Origin: an uncultured Bacteroidota bacterium
Lineage (GTDB): Bacteria; Bacteroidota; Bacteroidia; Chitinophagales; Chitinophagaceae
DNA: 64,000 nt
Assembly: GCA_903877645.1 (NCBI GenBank)
Contig: CAIRES010000017.1
Span: 41,497 to 105,496, forward strand
Direction of reading: 5' to 3'
The notes beneath the pieces are model-generated. The model was given only the letters and a program-made list of their open reading frames with translations. It did not search any database and was not told where the DNA came from. The translations under genes and the position numbers were made by a program. Shown here one piece after another: positions 1-8,863 of this stretch (positions within the stretch are counted from its first letter, which is position 1; every line of letters begins with the position of its first letter).

Positions 1-42
1 TGTGAATTTAGGATTTTAAGGGGAGGATGGGTTTGTAGCCGC

Positions 43-597
43 TTATTTTTTCGGCGCTATCAATGAATAGACCACCGAGTCGAGGTATTGGCCTTCCCAG
101 CAGAAAATTTCTTTGAAATAGGCTTCGCGGATGAAGCCATTTCGTTCCAGGATCTTTATCGATGCATTGTTCAAAGGGCTTGCGATCGCTTCGATAGAAT
201 GAAGCCCCATAGTATTAAAACCGTAATTGAGTAAAGCTTTCAGCGCTTCGCTCATGATGCCTTGCCCAAAGAAATCAGGGTGCATCATGTAGCCTATCTC
301 TGCCCTGTCGTGCTCTTTGATGAGCCGATGAAAACTTATGTGGCCCATCAGTTTCGGATCACCTTTTAAGGTCATGGCCCAGGTTACGCCGTCATTATCG
401 GTTACCATTTTCTTCATTTTTTCGAGCAGGGTGAAAATGTCTTCCATGCCGTTTGGCCTGGGCCTGCCGATATATTTCATCACTCTGTCATCAGTACGCA
501 AGGAAAATAATTCGGTTGCGTCGTCATTTGTGAACTGTCGCAGTACCAACCTGTCGGTGGTGAGAATGGGAAAGGGGGTGAAGTTGACTTTCAGCAT
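43..597 (-). CDS. GNAT N-acetyltransferase, RimJ/RimL type (downstream copy)
   Basis: A 184-residue acetyltransferase of the GNAT fold. The N-terminus carries the RLVLR strand typical of the RimJ/RimL branch. The acetyl-CoA loop is visible as DFFGQGIMSEA near residues 108-118, and NASIKILERNGF near 145-156 is the usual last helix of the fold. The family transfers acetyl groups to protein N-termini or small amines; the substrate cannot be read from the sequence. It is a clear paralog of the gene directly upstream (same FPxLTxxRLxLR start and same DSVxYSLxAP end), so the pair arose by tandem duplication. Its start lies inside the 3' end of that gene (74-nt overlap), which suggests translational coupling. 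Confidence 0.9.
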   Translation of the reverse strand: MLKVNFTPFPILTTDRLVLRQFTNDDATELFSLRTDDRVMKYIGRPRPNGMEDIFTLLEKMKKMVTDNDGVTWAMTLKGDPKLMGHISFHRLIKEHDRAEIGYMMHPDFFGQGIMSEALKALLNYGFNTMGLHSIEAIASPLNNASIKILERNGFIREAYFKEIFCWEGQYLDSVVYSLIAPKK

Positions 598-1159
598 GTT
601 CGGTCTTTGTGGGTGCGAGGAGCGAATAAATTACAGAGTCTATAAAGCGCCCGTTAAAAAAGTAGTTTTCTTTAAAGTGCGCTTCGCGTGTAAAGTTATT
701 TCTTTCCAGCAACCTGATCGATGCAATATTTTCTTTGTCTACATTGGCCTCAACAGAGTGCAGGCCAATGGTATGAAATCCGTAATCGAGTACAGCAGTT
801 AATGCCTCCTGCATGATGCCTTTGCCCTGCATAGATGGGTACAGCCCGTATCCTACCTCGCCCCTGAAGTGCTCTTTGGTGAACTGGCGGTAGCCGATGA
901 GGCCGATAACAGCAGAGTCGCCTTTCAGGGTGATGGCCCAAAGGATGCTTTTTTTGCGCGCCCGGGCAGTTCGCTGGTTTTGGATATAGGTTAGTATCTC
1001 ATCATAATTTTTTGCCGGAGATTTGCCTGTATATTTCATTACCTCTTCGTCAGACCGAAGGAAGAATACTTCAGGTATGTCGCTGTCGTATACCTCCCGA
1101 AGCATGAGCCTGGGCGAAGTAAGAACCGGAAAAGGATCAAAGTTGAAATGAAGCATCAT
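524..1159 (-). CDS. GNAT N-acetyltransferase, RimJ/RimL type (upstream copy)
   Basis: A 211-residue GNAT acetyltransferase with the RLMLREV start and an acetyl-CoA loop MQGKGIMQEA near residues 110-119. It aligns end to end with the downstream paralog until IDSVIYSLLAPTK. The paralog stops there, but this protein continues for 23 more residues rich in His, Ser and Gln. That tail reads through the start of the next gene in another frame and resembles no domain. The simplest inference is loss of the ancestral stop codon just before the downstream ATG. The alternative start at the second Met (ATGATG) changes little. Substrate unknown. Confidence 0.88.
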   Translation of the reverse strand: MMLHFNFDPFPVLTSPRLMLREVYDSDIPEVFFLRSDEEVMKYTGKSPAKNYDEILTYIQNQRTARARKKSILWAITLKGDSAVIGLIGYRQFTKEHFRGEVGYGLYPSMQGKGIMQEALTAVLDYGFHTIGLHSVEANVDKENIASIRLLERNNFTREAHFKENYFFNGRFIDSVIYSLLAPTKTEHAESQLHPLSHSHHRQVGTATVHK

Positions 1160-1374
1160 ACCCCATAATGTTTTTTTGAATAAAGTATAATAGGGTTGCT
1201 GGTCATATCAAAGATAAACGGTTTTATTAAATATTCATAATGTATAGAACGGTTTCAATTAATAAATTATTGCTGCATATTTTGAATATAGTTAACATTT
1301 TATTGCTTTTTTTCGGCACATAAATTGAAAGAAGAAAAGATTATGTATTATTTTCACGCCACTAAACAAAAAAT
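1160..1374. other. Divergent intergenic region, AT-rich
   Basis: About 215 bases between the leftward acetyltransferase pair and the rightward DUF4476 gene. It is strongly AT-rich and must hold both promoters. Near-matches to TAnnTTTG can be seen but no exact one, and I see no gene or strong hairpin. Confidence 0.5.
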
Positions 1375-2289
1375 ATGATGAAGCTTAAAGTTGTATTATT
1401 TCTATTTATTGCCCTGGCGCCGGTTTTCGCGAAGGCGCAAGGGTGCCTGACCATTTTTTCGGAGGACGGTGACAAATTCTTTTTGGTGCTCAATGGTGTA
1501 AAGCAAAATCCGGCGGCACAAACCAATGTGCGGGTAGACGGATTGACCAATGAATTTTATAACGTTAAAATAATTTTTGAAGACGTGTCTAAAGCTGAGA
1601 TAACCAAAAATGTACCGGTAAAGGACGCAGGTACCGGGCAATTTGCGGATATGACTTACAAGATAAAACACACTAAGGATGGCGAATTGAAATTGCGCTA
1701 CTTCAGTGCAACACCTGTTCAGGTGAACTACAGCGCGCCTCCTGATATGTATTCTATGCACTATGGCCAACCTGCGCCTACGACCACAGTATCGCAAACC
1801 ACCACTACCACCACCACGGGCAACCAGGTAAATGGCAGTGTGTCTTTTGGCGCAAGCGGCGGCGGCGTGAGCATTAATGTAGACCCCAACATGAATACCA
1901 CTACCCAAACCACACAGACGACCACTACCACTTACAGCCAATCAGGCTCTGATGGTAGTGCAGGCATTACGCCTGTTTCGGCACCTACATGCCAGTACCC
2001 TATGGAATATGGTAGTTTTAATTCGGCAAAGGGCACGGTGGCCAATGCGAGTTTTGAAGACACTAAATTGTCTACTGCAAAAAGCATTTTATCGGGTAAC
2101 TGTATGAGTACAGACCAGGTAATCGCTATCTGTAAGCTTTTCGGGTTTGAAGAGACAAAACTTACGTTTGCAAAATTTGCATACTCTAAGACAACCGATC
2201 CGGGTAATTATTTTAAGGTGGGTAATGTATTTAATTTTGATGCCAGCAAAACAGACCTGAATAATTTTATCAATAATGGTGGACGATAG
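1375..2289 (+). CDS. Secreted DUF4476 domain protein with Thr-rich linker
   Basis: A 304-residue exported protein. Residues 1-21 are a signal peptide (hydrophobic core VVLFLFIALAPVF, cleavage after AKA). A beta-rich N-terminal domain (about 22-120) is followed by a low-complexity Thr-rich linker with Gly-Ser patches (about 133-195). The last about 95 residues match the DUF4476 pattern: FEDTKLSTAKSIL, then QVIAICKLFGFEETKLTFAKFAY. DUF4476 is found in Bacteroidetes exported proteins and has no assigned function. The start is an ATGATG doublet, so either Met is possible. A strong terminator lies just downstream, so the gene appears monocistronic. Confidence 0.85.
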   Translation: MMKLKVVLFLFIALAPVFAKAQGCLTIFSEDGDKFFLVLNGVKQNPAAQTNVRVDGLTNEFYNVKIIFEDVSKAEITKNVPVKDAGTGQFADMTYKIKHTKDGELKLRYFSATPVQVNYSAPPDMYSMHYGQPAPTTTVSQTTTTTTTGNQVNGSVSFGASGGGVSINVDPNMNTTTQTTQTTTTTYSQSGSDGSAGITPVSAPTCQYPMEYGSFNSAKGTVANASFEDTKLSTAKSILSGNCMSTDQVIAICKLFGFEETKLTFAKFAYSKTTDPGNYFKVGNVFNFDASKTDLNNFINNGGR

Positions 2290-2315
2290 GGTATAGTGAG
2301 CTTTTCTTATTTATA

Positions 2316-2347
2316 TACCCCTGCAAACCATGCAGGGGTATTTTATT
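2316..2347 (+). terminator. Rho-independent terminator after DUF4476 gene
   Basis: A perfect 10-bp stem (TACCCCTGCA, 2316-2325, with its complement at 2331-2340), 5-nt loop, followed by TTTTATTT. Confidence 0.85.
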
Positions 2348-2484
2348 TCGGCTACTTTGAATGAATTAGGATTGCATTAAGAATAATAATTTAATCTTTG
2401 TCAGTTACGAGCAGTCCAATACCGGGGTATGGAAATTGTATGGCTGTATCGGGATGGCAGGTTAAATCATAAAAAGTCCGCTAA

Positions 2485-3747
2485 TTGAGAATATTCATTT
2501 ATTTAGCCGCCATTTTACTGTGGCTATTTTCATCAATTACTGTTTATGGCCAGTTGGATGGTATTCCTATCCCGCAGCCGGAGGCTTCTGTAGATACTGT
2601 TGTAAAAAAAATAAGCCCTGATACCACCGATTACCGCGCGCAGATGGATGTGGTGGATGTATTTCATAAGCTGTTTCATAACGGAGTCGCTAACCGGGTG
2701 GATACGGGAGAAGTGAAGTCGAAGAAGTTGCGTATTGCGGCGGTGCCAGCCGCCGGGTATACCTTACAAACAGATTTTGCAGCGATATTAAGCGCAAATG
2801 GCGCTTTTTATGTGAATAAAGAGGCCAATCAATCAACCATTCTTACCAGTTTCACATATACAGCAAGGAACCAGATCATACTGCCTGTGCAAACGAACAT
2901 ATGGACTGTGGGTAATAAGTACAATATAGTGGTAGACTGGCGTTACTTATATTTTCCATCGTACACATACGGGTTGGGTGGGTATACCAAAAGCACAGAT
3001 GGATATATCATTGACTACTCAACAATACACCTGCACCAGGCGTTGCTACGGCAACTGGCTGAAGATATGTATGCCGGTATAGGCTACAATATGGATTACT
3101 ACTGGAATATTAAAGAAGTAAACCCACCGGGTAATAAAGTCACTGACTTTGAGAATTACGGCTTTTCCAATACGGAATTTGCATCGGGCTTCACGTTTAA
3201 TTTTTTGTACGATACCCGAAAAAACTCCCTTAACCCGCAAAAAGGAAATTTTGTCAACGTGATCTACCGACCTAACCTGACGATCTTTGGTAATACCGCA
3301 TCATGGCGCTCCCTGGTGGTAGACCTGAGAAAATATATACCCTTCCCGGCAAGCTCGCATAATGTGCTGGCCTTCTGGAGCTACGAATGGCTGACCATAG
3401 ATGGCAAGGCGCCCTACCTGATGCTGCCTAATACAGGTGGCGACCCATACAGTAATACGGGCAGGGGCTATATACAGGGCAGGTTCAGGGGCAATAATAT
3501 GGCCTACATAGAAGGTGAATACCGTTTCGGGATCACGAATAACGGGCTGCTGGGCGGCGTAGTGTTTGCCAATGCACAATCATTTACAGAGACCACATCC
3601 AACCAGTTTGAAACAATAGCCCCCGGGTGGGGTGCAGGGCTCAGGTTGCGGCTCAATAAGTTTTCGAGATGCAGTGTGGCGCTCGATTATGGTTTTGGGA
3701 TCAATGGTTCCAGTGGCCTTTTTGTGAACCTCGGAGAGGTTTTTTAA
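2485..3747 (+). CDS. Outer-membrane beta-barrel protein, BamA/TamA (surface antigen D15) type
   Basis: A 420-residue protein with a signal peptide at residues 1-22 (ILLWLFSSITVYG then Gln). From about residue 75 on it shows alternating aromatic/polar strands, and it closes with the C-terminal strand LFVNLGEVF ending in Phe, as in BamA-like barrels. The region FLYDTRKNSLNPQKGNFVNV is the characteristic D15 surface-antigen motif (DxRxNxxxPxxG). No POTRA domains are visible, so this is a stand-alone barrel and not BamA itself. Translation has to start at TTG (2485): the next in-frame Met would remove the signal peptide. It is followed after 10 nt by the DUF2400 gene, so the two are probably co-transcribed. 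Confidence 0.8.
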   Translation: MRIFIYLAAILLWLFSSITVYGQLDGIPIPQPEASVDTVVKKISPDTTDYRAQMDVVDVFHKLFHNGVANRVDTGEVKSKKLRIAAVPAAGYTLQTDFAAILSANGAFYVNKEANQSTILTSFTYTARNQIILPVQTNIWTVGNKYNIVVDWRYLYFPSYTYGLGGYTKSTDGYIIDYSTIHLHQALLRQLAEDMYAGIGYNMDYYWNIKEVNPPGNKVTDFENYGFSNTEFASGFTFNFLYDTRKNSLNPQKGNFVNVIYRPNLTIFGNTASWRSLVVDLRKYIPFPASSHNVLAFWSYEWLTIDGKAPYLMLPNTGGDPYSNTGRGYIQGRFRGNNMAYIEGEYRFGITNNGLLGGVVFANAQSFTETTSNQFETIAPGWGAGLRLRLNKFSRCSVALDYGFGINGSSGLFVNLGEVF

Positions 3748-3757
3748 ATAGCACATT

Positions 3758-4522
3758 TTGGAAGATCTGAAAAAATTTCTTGACTCAAAATTGTTAACGT
3801 ATAACAAACCGGCCTTTATAGTAGGGGACCCGGTAGTCATTCCACACTCATTTACACTAAAGCAAGACATAGAGATAGCCGGATTGTTTGCTGCGGTATT
3901 GGCATGGGGCAACCGTGCAACTATTATAAACAATTGCAGGAAGCTGATCCACCTGATGGGGGATGCCCCACATGATTTTATACTGAACCATAGAGAAAGT
4001 GACCTGAAGCCGTTCATCCATTTTGTACACCGTACATTCAATGCCACCGACCTCCTCTATTTCATTTCATTCCTACAGCATCATTACCGCGAATACTCAT
4101 CATTAGAAGATGCGTTCGTGCCCGGTAAACAATACAAAGAAGACAATGTAGAACAAGCCCTCATTCATTTTCATGACTATTTCTTTTCGATAGAGCATCC
4201 TGCGAGAACAAGGAAGCATATTGCCACCCCCGTGCGCAATTCAGCCTGTAAACGCATTAATATGTACCTGAGGTGGATGGTGCGTAAGGACAAGAGCGGC
4301 GTGGATTTCGGGATATGGAAGAAAATAAAGCCCGGCCAGCTCGTATGCCCGCTGGATGTGCATGTGGCCAGGGTAGCGGAGCGGCTGGGGCTGATAGACA
4401 ATATCAAATCGAACTGGACGAATGCACTGGTACTTACCGAGCGGCTTAAAGAGCTGAACCCGGCCGACCCTGCTGTATACGATTATGCTCTTTTCGGGTT
4501 GGGGGCAGAGGAGCGTTTTTAA
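3758..4522 (+). CDS. TIGR02757/DUF2400 family protein
   Basis: A 254-residue soluble protein that I recognise as the Bacteroidetes TIGR02757 (DUF2400) family. Visible family features include LFAAVLAWGNRATI near 46-59, RKLIHLMG, the HxxRE/D-rich centre, and the closing YDYALFGLGAEE. The family has a helix-hairpin-helix-like look (PLDVHVARVAERLGL near 200-214 resembles the HhH-GPD DNA glycosylase region), but no enzymatic role is established. Start is TTG at 3758, 10 nt after the barrel gene; no ATG is available nearby. Confidence 0.8.
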   Translation: MEDLKKFLDSKLLTYNKPAFIVGDPVVIPHSFTLKQDIEIAGLFAAVLAWGNRATIINNCRKLIHLMGDAPHDFILNHRESDLKPFIHFVHRTFNATDLLYFISFLQHHYREYSSLEDAFVPGKQYKEDNVEQALIHFHDYFFSIEHPARTRKHIATPVRNSACKRINMYLRWMVRKDKSGVDFGIWKKIKPGQLVCPLDVHVARVAERLGLIDNIKSNWTNALVLTERLKELNPADPAVYDYALFGLGAEERF

Positions 4523-4573
4523 CACAGCATACTGTAATACAAAACCGATAAAGCGATTTAGATAGGTTTTATC

Positions 4574-4581
4574 TATTTTTG
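4574..4581 (+). promoter_or_regulatory. -7 promoter box of glyS
   Basis: TATTTTTG, an exact match to the Bacteroidetes -7 element TAnnTTTG. It ends only 7 nt before the glyS ATG, so the predicted leader is only a few bases long. Confidence 0.6.
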
Positions 4582-4588
4582 CGGCACT

Positions 4589-6022
4589 ATGGCAAATGAA
4601 AGTAAGCTGCAAAACATTATTGGACATTGTAAAGAATACGGATTTGTATTCCAATCGAGTGAGATATATGACGGCCTGAGCGCTGTGTATGACTATGGCC
4701 AACTGGGTGTGGAACTGAAGCGCAACATCCGTGACTACTGGTGGAAAAGCATGACGCAGATGCAGGACAATATAGTGGGCCTTGATGCAGCCATCTTCAT
4801 GCACCCGACAGTGTGGAAGGCCAGCGGGCATGTAGATAACTTCAGCGATCCGATGATAGACAACAAGGATAGCCAGAAGCGCTACCGTGTGGATCATTTG
4901 ATAGAGGGCTATGCGGAGACCCTGGATAAAGAAAAGGGCGAAGCGATATTGGCACAAATGGACCAGTTGCTTGCTGCGAATGACTTCGTGGGATTAAAAC
5001 AACTGATAGACGACTATAAAATAAGCTGTGGTGTAAGCGGTACCTGCAACTGGACAGAAGTGCGCCAGTTCAACCTGATGTTCTCTACGGAGATAGGCTC
5101 TGTGGCTGATGAAGCTAACGTGATCTACCTGCGCCCGGAGACTGCACAAGGTATTTTTGTGAACTTCCTGAATGTGCAGAAGAGCGGCCGTATGAAGATA
5201 CCCTTTGGTATAGCGCAGACAGGTAAGGCATTCCGTAATGAGATCGTAGCAAGAGGATTCATATTCCGTATGCGTGAGTTTGAGCAGATGGAGATGCAGT
5301 TCTTCGTGAAGCCGGGCACACAGCAGGAGTGGTATGAACACTGGAAAGCAGCCCGTATGAAGTGGCACCTGAGCCTGGGTATACCGCAAGACAGTTATCG
5401 CTTTCATGACCATGTGAAGCTGGCGCACTATGCTGATGCGGCCTGTGATATAGAATATGATTTCGCAGGCATGGGCTTTAAAGAAGTAGAAGGTATACAC
5501 AGCCGCACCGATTATGACCTGAAACAGCACCAGCAATTCAGCGGTAAGAAGCTTACGTATTTTGATACTGATATCAACCAGCATTATGTACCGTATGTGG
5601 TGGAGACATCTATAGGCCTCGACCGTACAGTGCTGATGATATTGAGTGCAGCGTATAAAGAAGAAGATCTGAGTGCAGAGGGCAAGGAAGACAGCCGTGT
5701 AGTACTGAGCCTGCCGCCAATGCTGGCTCCGGTGAAACTGGCAGTATTGCCACTTACCAAGAAGGATGGACTGCCGGAGATAGCGAAGGAGCTGATAGAC
5801 CAATGCAGGCCATACTTCAAATGCTTTTATGAAGAGAAGGACAGCATAGGCAAGCGCTATCGCAGGCAGGATGCTATCGGTACTCCTTTCTGCATCACTA
5901 TAGATCATCAGACCAAAGAGGATCAGACAGTGACCATACGCCACAGAGACAGCATGACACAGGAGCGTATAGCACTGGCGAGTGTGAAGGATATGGTAAT
6001 GGATAAGATAAAGATGTTTTAA
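4589..6022 (+). CDS. glyS: Glycyl-tRNA synthetase (single-chain alpha2 type)
   Basis: A 477-residue class II aminoacyl-tRNA synthetase that charges tRNA-Gly in the cytoplasm. Class II motif 2 is visible at FRNEIVARGFIFRMREFEQMEM. LRPETAQGIFVNFLN precedes it, and motif 3 is SIGLDRTVL near residue 340. The C-terminal anticodon-binding domain (about 375-470) contains KRYRRQDAIGTPFCITID. Length and the opening FVFQSSEIYDGLSAVYDYG match the dimeric eukaryote/Bacteroidetes form, not the alpha2beta2 GlyQ/GlyS form. A small gene follows 20 nt downstream, probably in the same transcript. Confidence 0.97.
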   Translation: MANESKLQNIIGHCKEYGFVFQSSEIYDGLSAVYDYGQLGVELKRNIRDYWWKSMTQMQDNIVGLDAAIFMHPTVWKASGHVDNFSDPMIDNKDSQKRYRVDHLIEGYAETLDKEKGEAILAQMDQLLAANDFVGLKQLIDDYKISCGVSGTCNWTEVRQFNLMFSTEIGSVADEANVIYLRPETAQGIFVNFLNVQKSGRMKIPFGIAQTGKAFRNEIVARGFIFRMREFEQMEMQFFVKPGTQQEWYEHWKAARMKWHLSLGIPQDSYRFHDHVKLAHYADAACDIEYDFAGMGFKEVEGIHSRTDYDLKQHQQFSGKKLTYFDTDINQHYVPYVVETSIGLDRTVLMILSAAYKEEDLSAEGKEDSRVVLSLPPMLAPVKLAVLPLTKKDGLPEIAKELIDQCRPYFKCFYEEKDSIGKRYRRQDAIGTPFCITIDHQTKEDQTVTIRHRDSMTQERIALASVKDMVMDKIKMF

Positions 6023-6042
6023 TGAGGACTCATTGATCTGTA

Positions 6043-6366
6043 ATGGAAGATAATATACTCCGCGAAACATCAGTTGCATTGCAGCATGACTGGGGCTTGC
6101 AATTGCCGGATCAATTATCAGAAGAGGCGATACTTCATTTGCTGGCGCAAAAAATTATTGGTGTATTGGAGCGCGGCCCGGAAGTTTTTTTTCAACTGAT
6201 GTACCGGCTGGATGTTTCTGAGAAAAAACTGAATGAAGTAATGCTGGACCAGGATGTAGTAGCGAAAATAGCGAGGTTGGTGTATGATCGCCAGTTGCAG
6301 AAGATACAGAGCAGGCAGGCGTTTCGAGAGAGTAAAGATGATAATGACCCTGAACTAAAATGGTGA
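6043..6366 (+). CDS. Small helical protein of unknown function downstream of glyS
   Basis: A 107-residue soluble, Leu/Glu-rich protein with no signal peptide or membrane segment. Predicted mostly helical (AILHLLAQKIIGVLERGPEVFFQLMYRLDVSEKKLNEVML). I do not recognise a named domain. It sits 20 nt after glyS and ends inside a large terminator, so it is probably co-expressed with glyS; the relation to glycine charging is unknown. Confidence 0.75.
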   Translation: MEDNILRETSVALQHDWGLQLPDQLSEEAILHLLAQKIIGVLERGPEVFFQLMYRLDVSEKKLNEVMLDQDVVAKIARLVYDRQLQKIQSRQAFRESKDDNDPELKW

Positions 6367-6386
6367 TGCTATTGCATCACCATTTT
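6357..6386. terminator. Bidirectional terminator
   Basis: A perfect 13-bp stem (AAAATGGTGATGC at 6357-6369 and its complement at 6374-6386) with a 4-nt TATT loop. A/T runs on both sides let it serve the rightward glyS unit and the leftward gene that ends at 6412. The stop codon of the rightward gene lies inside the stem. Confidence 0.85.
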
Positions 6387-6411
6387 AGTTTTATTAACCC
6401 ACCAGGCAGAA

Positions 6412-6891
6412 TTAATTCTGAGTGTAATAGTATTTGAAATAAACAGTAACGATATCTCCGTTGATCACTACAGCAGAAGGAGTAGTTGGCAGTATGGCCG
6501 CATTAGGCAATAGGTTTAATTGCTGAAAGCCAGTAGAGTTCAATTGATAAGCCTGGTCAAAAGTATAAGTGCCGTTTGAGTTGGTGAACAGCGCAACCTG
6601 GTCTGGCTGGTTGTTCTGTAAGTCTGTCATGCTAAACGTCATCACCAATGTTGTATTATCACTAGGTAGCAATGAAAACGTAACCGCAATTGCTTCAGGG
6701 TCAGATGAATTCGCAATGTCTGTAACACCTTCCACGCAAACACCTGCACCAACGCATACGCCACCTCGTATTTGCGGCCTTCCGAAAGTTAAACCCGAAG
6801 AATAATTATCTGCGCGAGCCGTGCCTGCTGCACAAAGTAAAATGAGTCCGAAGAACGAAGCTTTTATTAGGGAATGTATCTGTGTTGTCAT
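6412..6891 (-). CDS. Secreted protein of unknown function
   Basis: A 159-residue protein with a clear signal peptide (SFFGLILLCAAGTARA, cleavage near residue 27). The mature part is beta-rich with few charges and contains VCVGAGVCVEGV, where two Cys may form a disulphide. I recognise no family; similar small exported beta-sandwich proteins are common in Bacteroidetes. It runs towards glyS and shares the terminator at 6357-6386. Confidence 0.7.
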   Translation of the reverse strand: MTTQIHSLIKASFFGLILLCAAGTARADNYSSGLTFGRPQIRGGVCVGAGVCVEGVTDIANSSDPEAIAVTFSLLPSDNTTLVMTFSMTDLQNNQPDQVALFTNSNGTYTFDQAYQLNSTGFQQLNLLPNAAILPTTPSAVVINGDIVTVYFKYYYTQN

Positions 6892-6912
6892 AGTAATTCA
6901 ATTTAGCCAATA

Positions 6913-6920
6913 CAAAAGTA
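6913..6920 (-). promoter_or_regulatory. -7 promoter box of the secreted-protein gene
   Basis: On the minus strand this reads TACTTTTG, an exact TAnnTTTG match, 21 nt upstream of the ATG at 6891. Confidence 0.6.
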
Positions 6921-7084
6921 GTATATTTTCAGTATTTCGTTAAAAGATAATATGCTTAATTAAAATTTAGATATAAATATATTTTGTTTATTGCACTATT
7001 TGATAAAGAATATGAATATTTTTTTTGTAGCTTAGCATTTCGTAAAAATTCTGATCTTTTTGCATTTAGTACTTTGTTAGAGCC

Positions 7085-8812
7085 ATGAGAATACACGCTT
7101 CCTTCAAAAATGGGTTGGCTTTATCGTCGCTGGTATTGTTTGTCCTGTTTTCTAACTATTCATTTGGCCAATCTGTAAATAATGCCGATTCTGTAATTGC
7201 TTCGGTCCAGAACCTGTCATCTGATTCGGATAAGGTGAGTACGCTATTGGATATGGTATCAAGGGCGTATTGCGAAGATTCTGTGTATAAACTTACGGTC
7301 GCCAATGAGGCAAAGCGACTTTCTGAGCGGATAAAATGGTATCATGGTACTTACCGCGCCAATACTACAATAGGCAAGGTATACTTTGAATGTTCGCGTA
7401 ATTACCCGAAAGCGTTCCAGTTCTTTGAAAATAATGTGCAGTTAGCTGATGCAAACAGCAATAAGAATGATGAGGCGATAGCCTGGGAAACTATTGGTAA
7501 GTACCATCAGCAATTATCAGATTATCCATCGACATTGGCAGATTTTGACAAAGCGCTGGAAATAAAGCCAAGCCCCGACGTGAAGATCGCTATTCTGGCA
7601 GACAAAGGAGTGGTGTGTAACCAGATAGGTGCTTACAACCAGGCTTTAGAGAGTTACGATGCTGCGATGAATGAAATTGAGACGCTGGAAAAAGAGAAAA
7701 AATATAACACCATTGATGATGCCACAATGAAAATAGCACTATACATCAATAAAGGGGAGTTGAATCTTTCGAAGAATCAATTGAACCAGGGGCTGGAGAT
7801 GTATACCAAGGCAAACGAAATGGCTAACGCCATTAAAAACAAGGAGTTTGTGGTGAGCAGCCTTATAGGTATGGGAAAAGTGTTTACCCAAAAAAATGAC
7901 TACGACAAAGCGATCACTTTTTATCACAGCGCCCTGGATAGCAGCGTTGGGCTAACGAATTTTAAGTATGAAGTACGTGTACTCAATGAGTTGGCCAACA
8001 GCTACCTCAGTAAATGGGCGATACCCAATGCCCTGGCTTATGCAGACAGCTCGTTGAGGCTGGCAGAAGCACAGGGGTATGTAGATATGCTGTCGAAGTC
8101 GAACGCTACGCTTGGGAATGTATATTTGAAACAGGGGAAGTATGACCTGGCCGTATTTTATTTGAAAAAGGCGCTGGAGATCGCCAGGCAAACGAGGATA
8201 CCGGAAAATGAGAAAGACGCACTTTCTTTGTTAACAACAGCCTACCAGCAAAGCGGACAATGGGCAGATGCTTTTAAAACTTTGAATGATTATTACGCAG
8301 TAAAGGACAGTCTTGGAGTCATTGCCAATGAGAATGAATTTACGCGGAGGACGATGGAGAAGAATTTTAAAACGAAGCAGGTACAAGACAGTACCAACCA
8401 AGCCATTATTTATGATAACAAGATAGGCAGGCAACATGTGTATACTTACTCGAGTTTTGTTGCTACTGTGCTAATAATGCTGCTTGCCTTTTTTATCTAC
8501 CGAAACTACAATACCCAGAAGAAATATAATGAGCTGCTATCAAAAGAAAAGGAGCGCCACCTTGCCCATATAGAAGCACAAAGCAATGTGCTGAGTGATA
8601 TAGCCCATACGCAGGCGCATGATGTGCGTGGGCCGGTGGCTAGCATACTGGGCTTATTGCAACTCTTCAATCATGAAGATCCCACAGATCCCATTAATAA
8701 GGAAGTGATAGATAAGATGAGCATAGCTACTGAAAAGCTGGATAACGTGGTAAAGGAAGTAGTATACAAAGAGAACAGGCTGCGGTACAAAGACGGGCCT
8801 GATAAAAAATAA
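7085..8812 (+). CDS. TPR sensor protein ending in a HisKA-like domain without ATPase
   Basis: A 575-residue membrane protein. Signal peptide about 1-29 (LALSSLVLFVLFSNYSFG). Periplasmic tetratricopeptide repeats span about 90-410, for example AYNQALESYDAAM and DLAVFYLKKALEIA. One transmembrane helix lies at about 455-472, followed by a short coiled coil. The dimerisation-type helix has His512 in AHDVRGPVASILGLL, a histidine-kinase H-box-like motif. The protein stops about 60 residues later, with no HATPase_c N, G1 or G2 boxes. No downstream frame continues it, so this is either a naturally ATPase-less signalling protein or a decayed kinase. No response regulator is adjacent. Confidence 0.8.
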   Translation: MRIHASFKNGLALSSLVLFVLFSNYSFGQSVNNADSVIASVQNLSSDSDKVSTLLDMVSRAYCEDSVYKLTVANEAKRLSERIKWYHGTYRANTTIGKVYFECSRNYPKAFQFFENNVQLADANSNKNDEAIAWETIGKYHQQLSDYPSTLADFDKALEIKPSPDVKIAILADKGVVCNQIGAYNQALESYDAAMNEIETLEKEKKYNTIDDATMKIALYINKGELNLSKNQLNQGLEMYTKANEMANAIKNKEFVVSSLIGMGKVFTQKNDYDKAITFYHSALDSSVGLTNFKYEVRVLNELANSYLSKWAIPNALAYADSSLRLAEAQGYVDMLSKSNATLGNVYLKQGKYDLAVFYLKKALEIARQTRIPENEKDALSLLTTAYQQSGQWADAFKTLNDYYAVKDSLGVIANENEFTRRTMEKNFKTKQVQDSTNQAIIYDNKIGRQHVYTYSSFVATVLIMLLAFFIYRNYNTQKKYNELLSKEKERHLAHIEAQSNVLSDIAHTQAHDVRGPVASILGLLQLFNHEDPTDPINKEVIDKMSIATEKLDNVVKEVVYKENRLRYKDGPDKK

Positions 8813-8863
8813 AATGCCATTCCCCGGTATAGTATATCCCTGAGCTATTTTTTGGAAAATAGT

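Noticed and set aside
338..802. Plus-strand open frame across the acetyltransferase pair
   Set aside because: It crosses both real genes, has no start context or recognisable domain.
4994..6079. Long open frame (361 codons) antisense to glyS
   Set aside because: It mirrors the glyS coding frame, has no family motif and an odd His/Tyr/Cys-rich composition; glyS itself is unmistakable.
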